Assembly (NCBI GenBank): GCA_017656305.1
Contig: JACDOG010000020.1
Coordinates: 1-39,213, forward strand
From: Thermoanaerobacteraceae bacterium
GTDB lineage: Bacteria; Bacillota; JADQBR01
Reading direction: 5' to 3'
DNA: 39,213 nucleotides
Shown here: positions 34,559-39,213 of the stretch, one piece after another
Layout: each line of letters opens with the position of its first letter
How positions within the stretch are numbered: the first letter of the stretch is position 1
Translations under genes and position numbers: made by a program
The notes under the pieces: generated by a model
Database searches by the model: none
What the model was told of the DNA's origin: nothing
Seen by the model: the letters and a program-made list of their open reading frames with translations, nothing else

Positions 34559-35405
34559 CATCCGTTTTTGTGTTGTGTACCTTCCCGTACCAGTAGCTGT
34601 TGTAAACCAGACGTTTGATAAACGGGTGCTTGTGCCAGGGGATGTCGTCGGGCAGGGTCATGTAAAGGACGAAGGCCTGTTTGACCTGACCGGGTACTGT
34701 ATGATTTTCAATCAGGTGTTTTAAAACTTGCCTGATTTGTTCCCTTTTCTCAGCGGTTAGCAGCTGTTCCAGGTGCTTGTACAGAAACGGAGACCAGTTG
34801 TTGTTTTCTATCTGCATGGCGAAATTTTTCAGGTCGTTGAAAGCAAAATAGACACACCGGAATTGCGGCAAATCCGCCAGGGAATCGGCATTCCGCAGAT
34901 ATGGTTCCATGTTTTCCAGTACCAGGACACATTCAAAAGGAACTTTCACGTTTTCCTTTAACTGCAGTACCATGTCGTCCGTATGTTTCATGTTGCGTAA
35001 GGTCACGGCAATTTTAGTGGTATTGACGTAAGAGCGACCCTGGAGGTTGGTCAGAATGTCTTTTATCAGGTGCCTTAACTGGCCTAAAAAGCGGACCTGC
35101 ACACTAAAAAACTTTTTGTCCAGACAGGCCAGCAGGTAACTGCGTTCCAGGTGGACGGTAAATTTTAATATGGCCGGATAAATGGCCGGGGCATGTTTTT
35201 TGAGAAAACGTTTTAGAGTGAGATAATCTACAGCCTGGTTGCGCCAGTAGTACTGAAAGAAGAGCACTTCTAGCACCTGTACTGGGTGTTGTTCCACAAG
35301 ATGGTAGAATCTATAAAGGGCGAAATTAGATGTTTTATCCGGTTTCAGGGAAAAGACCTGTTCAAACAGGTCGGTTAAGTTGTCGTGGGTCAGCCGTGCC
35401 TGCAT
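34539..35405 (-). CDS. Unrecognised 288-aa protein
   Basis: I do not recognise a family. The product is mostly helical in appearance, rich in Leu, Phe, Tyr, His and Lys, with no signal peptide, no transmembrane segment and no obvious catalytic motif. The central LERSYLLACLDKKFFSVQVRF and late DIPWHKHPFIKRLVYNSYWYG segments are distinctive. Start ATG 35405 has AAGGAGTAAC upstream on the minus strand. It lies divergent from the dnaD-like gene and convergent with trkH, overlapping the latter by 20 bases. It ends in TAG at 34541-34539. Confidence 0.75.
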   Translation of the reverse strand: MQARLTHDNLTDLFEQVFSLKPDKTSNFALYRFYHLVEQHPVQVLEVLFFQYYWRNQAVDYLTLKRFLKKHAPAIYPAILKFTVHLERSYLLACLDKKFFSVQVRFLGQLRHLIKDILTNLQGRSYVNTTKIAVTLRNMKHTDDMVLQLKENVKVPFECVLVLENMEPYLRNADSLADLPQFRCVYFAFNDLKNFAMQIENNNWSPFLYKHLEQLLTAEKREQIRQVLKHLIENHTVPGQVKQAFVLYMTLPDDIPWHKHPFIKRLVYNSYWYGKVHNTKTDANVSRY

Positions 35406-35437
35406 ATTGTTACTCCTTTTTGTATATTAGTCTTTCA

Positions 35438-35466
35438 TTTAAACGGACTGATATTCGTGATATAAT
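35438..35466 (+). promoter_or_regulatory. Sigma-A-type promoter of the dnaD-dnaB-like operon
   Basis: TTTAAA at 35438-35443 and a perfect TATAAT at 35461-35466 with a 17-base spacer, 48 bases ahead of the start codon at 35514. Confidence 0.75.
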
Positions 35467-35513
35467 ATAATATGCTTTAAATTGTTGACGCGGGATGGGG
35501 GAGGATTTACCGT

Positions 35514-36485
35514 ATGGAAGCTTTATCGCCCTTTGGCCTGCTAATGGAGCAAGGGGTAACCGTGGTACCGAATATTTTACTGAAGAATTATGTCCGGCTT
35601 GGCCTGGATGAACAGGAACTGGTGATTTTACTGCAGTTGCTTTTGTTTCGGCAGTCGGAAAAAGAACGCCGTCCTTTTGTAAAGACCCTCAGCCAGTTAA
35701 CTACCATCCCCGAAGTTCAAATCCAGGAACTGCTCGCCCAATTGGAAAACAAGGGTTTCATCCGGCTGGCGTCCATTCAGGATGAAAAAGGGCGCTGGTC
35801 TAAAGTATATTTGCTGGATGGTCTCTACAACCGCCTTCAGGAATTGTTTAATAATAATACCTTACATAAGGGAAGAGAACAGGATTTTGACAGGCTGGCA
35901 AAACTGTTCAGCCAGGTAACGGGGCTGCCGTTAGCTCCCAAGCACGAACGGATGATTATTCAGTGGCTTTACGAATACGATTTCCCGCTTCAGCTGCTGG
36001 AGTATGTGTTGATAGAATGTCACGAGCGGGGGGGAATTTGGCAGAAAGACTGGCGGATTAAGTCCATTGTGGACAACCTTTATGCTGCCGGCTTAAAATC
36101 GGTGGAGGAAGTAAAGGAATGGTTTTTGTCCTATGATGAGGATTACTACTGGGTAAACAAGTTTGCTGCCGTACTGGGACGGGCTATTCGAAGTGAGCCG
36201 GAAAAGAGGGCGCTGAAGCGTTGGTCTCAGGAGTGGGGTTTTTCCGATGAAATGATTATTAAAGCCATGGAAAAAAGTTGCCTGGCAACCTCGCAGCCCA
36301 GCTTCAACTATATTGAATCCATTTTGAAAAGTTGGAAGGAGAAGGGGATTACCACTCCGGAACAGGCGAATAAAGAAGATGCTGTTCATAGGGAGCGCAG
36401 AGTTAAGAAAAAAGAAGAAAAGAAGGTCTCCCACAGGCGTAATATCCCCAAGATTGACCCGGAAACTGGCATGGTGATTACCTAG
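35514..36485 (+). CDS. DnaD-domain replication protein
   Basis: A 323-aa protein with DnaD architecture. An N-terminal winged-helix part (about residues 15-115) contains FVKTLSQLTTIPEVQIQELLAQLENKGFI. One or two DnaD/DnaB_2 helical modules follow, ending in FNYIESILKSWKEKGI, which matches the YxxxILxxW signature of helicase-loader interaction. The C-terminal tail is Lys/Glu-rich. DnaD-type proteins help remodel origins and load DnaB helicase. ATG 35514 follows GGGGGAGG. The next gene, 16 bases on, encodes a DnaB-like helicase, supporting a functional pair. Confidence 0.85.
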   Translation: MEALSPFGLLMEQGVTVVPNILLKNYVRLGLDEQELVILLQLLLFRQSEKERRPFVKTLSQLTTIPEVQIQELLAQLENKGFIRLASIQDEKGRWSKVYLLDGLYNRLQELFNNNTLHKGREQDFDRLAKLFSQVTGLPLAPKHERMIIQWLYEYDFPLQLLEYVLIECHERGGIWQKDWRIKSIVDNLYAAGLKSVEEVKEWFLSYDEDYYWVNKFAAVLGRAIRSEPEKRALKRWSQEWGFSDEMIIKAMEKSCLATSQPSFNYIESILKSWKEKGITTPEQANKEDAVHRERRVKKKEEKKVSHRRNIPKIDPETGMVIT

Positions 36486-36501
36486 GGAGAGGTGACAACC
36501 G

Positions 36502-37863
36502 GTGGCTGTTGCCCGTGAAAATGTGGAAAATAAATTGTATGATGCTGAGGCGGAAAAAAGAGTCCTATCCGCCATGATGAACTCTGAAGAATGCTGTATA
36601 GAAGCACTGAACAATTTGGTAAATGAACATTTCTACCTGCCGAAGCACCAGTTTATCTTTGACATAATCTGCTCTCTCTACCGCAACGGTATCCATGCTA
36701 GTTACTTTGAACTGGTCAAGGAAGCTAGAAAAAATTCGCTGTTTCAAAGCAGTAAAGACTTTGAGGAATTAAGAGAGATTGCCGAGTTTTTTGTGGATGA
36801 GGGGAATATTGATTACTGGATTAAGGAACTGAAGGACCGGTACCGGCTGCGGCGGTTTTATCAGTTTTTGCAGAAATATATGAAGCTGATACCGGAAACC
36901 GATGATGTGCAGGAGCTCCTGATGAATGCCGAAGACGAACTGACCAATCTGGTCTCGCTGGAAATGGACGAACAGGGGGATACGCCACAGGAACTGGCAA
37001 CCTACGGTCTGGAGGAAATTGAAAGAAGACGCCAGCGTTACCTGGAAGCCAAGGCAAAGGGAGAGGTAATTTTAGATGGCTTGGATACTGGTTATCAAAT
37101 GCTAAACAATTGCTGCCTGGGATATAAACCGGGGGATTTAATCATTCTTGGGGCGCGTACCGGTCATGGTAAAACCGCCTGGAGCATGAACTTGGCTGCT
37201 ACTGTCGCCGTTCTGGCCAAAAACCCCGAGCCAGTTCTCTACTTAAATACGGAAATGAGCAAGCAGCAGATTGTGCTGCGCTGGGCATCGCTATTAAGTA
37301 CCGTGGAACAGCAGCGCATCCGTCATGGCAACATTACTGAGCAGGAATTTATCACCATATCCCACGGTTACAATAAACTGTACAACAGCAAGTTTTATTC
37401 TCAGGCTGTACCTAAGCTGACGCCGGAAAAATGTGTGTCCATTGCGCGTAAATACAAGGTGCAAAAAGATATCAAGCTGCTGATCGTGGATTACGTGGGC
37501 CGAATGGAGAAACTGTCCGACAACCTACAGGAGTTTCAGATGCTGGAAATGATTATGCGTACCTTAAAAATTCTTGCCCAGACTTTAAATATTGCTGTTG
37601 TGGCGCTGGTGCAGTTAAACGAAGATGGCAGCCTGCAGGGTGCCAAGAGAATGAAAAATGAGGCGGACTTGATGCTGAAGCTGGAGCCTATTACACCGGA
37701 AGAGGCAAATGAAAATCCCGAGCTTCAGGATATAGTGGCCAACTACTGGATACGTATCGATAAAAACCGCGATGGTCCGGGTGGAGTAGACATACCCATT
37801 TTATTTGATAAGAGCACTATGATCATGTCTGACCCCCGGAAAAAAGAAGGCGGTGCCAGTTGA
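36502..37863 (+). CDS. DnaB-like replicative helicase paralogue
   Basis: A 453-aa RecA-fold hexameric helicase. The N-terminal DnaB domain starts DAEAEKRVLSAMMNSEECC. Walker A reads GARTGHGKTAW (near residue 220), where standard DnaB has GRPSMGKTA. Walker B reads IVDYVGRM, where DYLQL is normal. The late KNRDGPGG matches the KNRNGPTG arginine-finger region. The motif drift suggests a specialised helicase rather than the chromosomal dnaB, which is normally linked to rplI. GTG 36502 follows GGGAGAGGTG. It could be of phage or integrated-element origin, as dnaD-dnaB pairs are common there, but no other phage genes are seen here. Confidence 0.85.
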   Translation: MAVARENVENKLYDAEAEKRVLSAMMNSEECCIEALNNLVNEHFYLPKHQFIFDIICSLYRNGIHASYFELVKEARKNSLFQSSKDFEELREIAEFFVDEGNIDYWIKELKDRYRLRRFYQFLQKYMKLIPETDDVQELLMNAEDELTNLVSLEMDEQGDTPQELATYGLEEIERRRQRYLEAKAKGEVILDGLDTGYQMLNNCCLGYKPGDLIILGARTGHGKTAWSMNLAATVAVLAKNPEPVLYLNTEMSKQQIVLRWASLLSTVEQQRIRHGNITEQEFITISHGYNKLYNSKFYSQAVPKLTPEKCVSIARKYKVQKDIKLLIVDYVGRMEKLSDNLQEFQMLEMIMRTLKILAQTLNIAVVALVQLNEDGSLQGAKRMKNEADLMLKLEPITPEEANENPELQDIVANYWIRIDKNRDGPGGVDIPILFDKSTMIMSDPRKKEGGAS

Positions 37864-38177
37864 GAGAACACCGCATGTTTATCAGGGAACGCTGGCACCG
37901 GTTGATGGTGAGGCTGGCTGATTTGTTACTGCAGGAGGAAGTAGAGGGAAAACTGGGGCAAAATGAATTAAACTACTTTCTGTACTGCTTAAAGAACCTG
38001 AAACAGGGTCAAGCTCCGGGTATTCTGGAAATACTGGCGGAACACGGCGAAAAATTTTTCAGTCTCACTGCGGCTGAAAAAAAGGCCATCCGGGAAATTA
38101 TTACCGGAATTGACTGGACGGACCCTGAAGAGATACAGGGTGTGGAAACGGCAGTGAAAACCATCCTGGAAGATTAA
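37860..38177 (+). CDS. Small protein of unknown function downstream of the helicase
   Basis: A 105-aa predicted helical, charged protein with no recognised domain, signal or membrane segment. The TTG start at 37860 overlaps the helicase stop (TTGA), which favours coupling. An in-frame ATG at 37875 (MFIRERWHRL) is the alternative. Its position in a dnaD-dnaB-like operon suggests a replication-associated role, but nothing in the sequence proves it. Confidence 0.65.
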   Translation: MREHRMFIRERWHRLMVRLADLLLQEEVEGKLGQNELNYFLYCLKNLKQGQAPGILEILAEHGEKFFSLTAAEKKAIREIITGIDWTDPEEIQGVETAVKTILED

Positions 38178-38186
38178 ATTTTTGGT

Positions 38187-38235
38187 AAACTCCCCTTTAA
38201 GCTGCATATATATAGCAGTGCGAAGGGGGTTTTTC
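38187..38235 (+). terminator. Terminator-like hairpin containing the amidase ribosome-binding site
   Basis: AAAC-CCCCTT (38187-38197, one bulged T) pairs with AAGGGGGTTT (38223-38232), enclosing CTGC/GCAG (38202-38217). The T run TTTTT follows directly. The 3' arm is also the AAGGGGG ribosome-binding site of the next gene, whose ATG is at 38237. Confidence 0.7.
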
Positions 38236-38236
38236 T

Positions 38237-38989
38237 ATGCTAATTGGCATTGACCCCGGGCATGGTGGAAAAGATCCCGGGACGGTAAACAAGACTTTGG
38301 GACTGCAGGAAAAGACAGTAACGTTGCAGATTGCCAAAAAGCTTGACAGTTTGCTAAAGTACAATAATGTAGATACGGTCATGACGCGGACGGCGGACAA
38401 GTTTGTCAGCTTAAAAGACAGGGTGAAATTATTAAATGATGCTCGTGTAAATTATGTGCTCAGTATTCATATCAACAGTTTTACTACCGGCAAACCTCGT
38501 TATATCAGCACTCACATCGTGGCTCGCGGGGGAAAGGCAGAACAGCTGGCAAAAAAGATACAGCAAAAGCTGGTGGCAGCTGTTAACTGGCCGGATGGCG
38601 GCGTCAGGGTAAGTAACTTTTACATGGTAAGAGAAACCAGGGCTCCGGCAGTGCTGGTGGAGTTAGGATTCATATCTCACCTGGAGACGGCCAAGCAACT
38701 GCAGCAGACGGCTATTCAGAGGCGCCTGGCAGTAGCACTTGCGCAGGGGATTGCGGCACAGCTTGGTATACCATTTACCCAGCCGGAAACGACTTTTACA
38801 GACATTCAGGGTCACTGGGCAGAGAAAGAAATTAACTGGGCCGTGAAACAGGGATTATTTAAAGGGGTAGCTGAAGATCGCTTTGCGCCGGACGAACCGG
38901 TAACCAGGGCGCAGCTGGCGGTGGTGTTAAAAAGGTTTTATGACAAACTGCAGATTAAGGCCGGCTTTGCCGGTCATGAGGGTAATTAA
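38237..38989 (+). CDS. N-acetylmuramoyl-L-alanine amidase with one SLH domain
   Basis: A 250-aa protein. The Amidase_3 domain spans residues 1-178, with zinc ligands H9 (DPGHGG), E25 and H78 (SIHINSF) and catalytic E142 (VELGFIS). A single S-layer-homology domain follows at 186-236 (FTDIQGHWAEKEINWAV...FAPDEPVTRAQLAVVLKRFY). It would cleave the amide bond between muramic acid and the stem peptide. No signal peptide is visible at ATG 38237, although the SLH domain implies a surface location, so export is by an unknown route, lysis or another start. Its ribosome-binding site is inside a hairpin (38187-38235). Confidence 0.9.
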   Translation: MLIGIDPGHGGKDPGTVNKTLGLQEKTVTLQIAKKLDSLLKYNNVDTVMTRTADKFVSLKDRVKLLNDARVNYVLSIHINSFTTGKPRYISTHIVARGGKAEQLAKKIQQKLVAAVNWPDGGVRVSNFYMVRETRAPAVLVELGFISHLETAKQLQQTAIQRRLAVALAQGIAAQLGIPFTQPETTFTDIQGHWAEKEINWAVKQGLFKGVAEDRFAPDEPVTRAQLAVVLKRFYDKLQIKAGFAGHEGN

Positions 38990-38995
38990 GTTAGT

Positions 38996-39213
38996 GTAAT
39001 AACCTTGGGAGAAATCCAAGGATTACCAACAAGAATGGATTTGGCAAGAAAATAGAAGAACCTCCCAATCCGGTCGATGTCAGCATCCCGGGCAGAAATA
39101 TAAATTATTGGGATATCAGGTGAAACAGCTTTAATCTCTATGATAAGCTGGTACCGTCTATGTCAGGGAGCATAGTATCCAATATCCATAAATGGGGAGA
39201 ATCGCCGATAGCT
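38996..39213 (-). pseudogene. Frameshifted response-regulator receiver remnant
   Basis: On the minus strand, 39213 to about 39150 encodes AIGDSPHLWILDTMLPDIDG, matching the phosphoacceptor region of a REC domain (LILD-MLPD-DG). After a one-base loss near 39155-39158 the frame shifts. It then continues as LIIEIKAVSPDIPIIYISAR...DADIDRI, the beta4 region with the conserved Ser-Ala and nearby Lys-containing tail (FLAKSI). The expected spacing between DRI and the LAK segment is also short by several residues. The gene runs off the right edge. No DNA-binding domain is seen. It is a degraded two-component regulator or a fragment of one. Confidence 0.65.

Noticed and set aside
38999-39024. Hairpin CCTTGG/CCAAGG after the amidase gene as a terminator
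   Set aside because: No T run follows, and the bases belong to the degraded response-regulator frame.

Overview
The window looks like chromosome of an anaerobic, Gram-positive, spore-former-type Firmicute of the Peptococcaceae/Moorella kind that uses the Wood-Ljungdahl pathway. The evidence is a complete CODH/acetyl-CoA synthase operon fused to an hdrCBA-mvhD-metVF cluster, a T-box leader, an SLH-domain amidase, an Asp23/Gls24 protein, DnaD-type replication proteins, and strong Shine-Dalgarno sites with frequent GTG/TTG starts. The large multiheme c-type cytochromes next to the CODH/ACS genes recall Thermincola-like metal reducers or carboxydotrophs. The genus is an inference only. I see no rRNA, tRNA, CRISPR array or insertion sequence.

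Region 1 (1-5390) is an extracytoplasmic electron-transfer island. It holds the 3' end of one multiheme cytochrome, a small lipoprotein, a membrane-anchored small protein, a 12-heme secreted cytochrome behind a long structured leader, and a paralogue of the anchored protein on the far side. Each unit ends in an intrinsic terminator. Region 2 (5391-6073) is a 0.7 kb non-coding spacer. It contains a possible small RNA or leader peptide with a pseudoknot and terminator, a CRP/FNR-like palindrome, and TTGTAA boxes.

Region 3 (6074-25422) is one long co-directional array: cooC-acsA-acsB-acsC-acsV-acsF-acsD-acsE-hdrC-hdrB-hdrA-mvhD-metV-metF. AcsA interconverts CO2 and CO. AcsE moves the methyl group from methyl-THF to the corrinoid protein AcsCD, which AcsV reactivates. 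AcsB joins methyl, CO and CoA. CooC and AcsF insert nickel. MetF/MetV make methyl-THF, and HdrABC-MvhD probably supply their electrons, possibly by flavin-based bifurcation. HdrA is unusually large (1489 aa) and carries an inserted GltD-like module.

Region 4 (25423-27683) holds a repeat-bounded spacer, then a T-box leader controlling an AsnC/Lrp-type regulator and an aminotransferase (alaR-alaT-like). Region 5 (27684-35405) contains a beta-CASP metallo-beta-lactamase nuclease, a DUF4015 glycosidase-like protein, a convergent P-loop/Asp23 fusion, the TrkA-TrkH potassium system, and an unrecognised protein convergent with trkH. Region 6 (35406-39213) has a DnaD-like protein, a DnaB-like helicase, a small unknown protein, an SLH amidase whose ribosome-binding site lies inside a terminator-like hairpin, and a frameshifted response-regulator remnant at the right edge.
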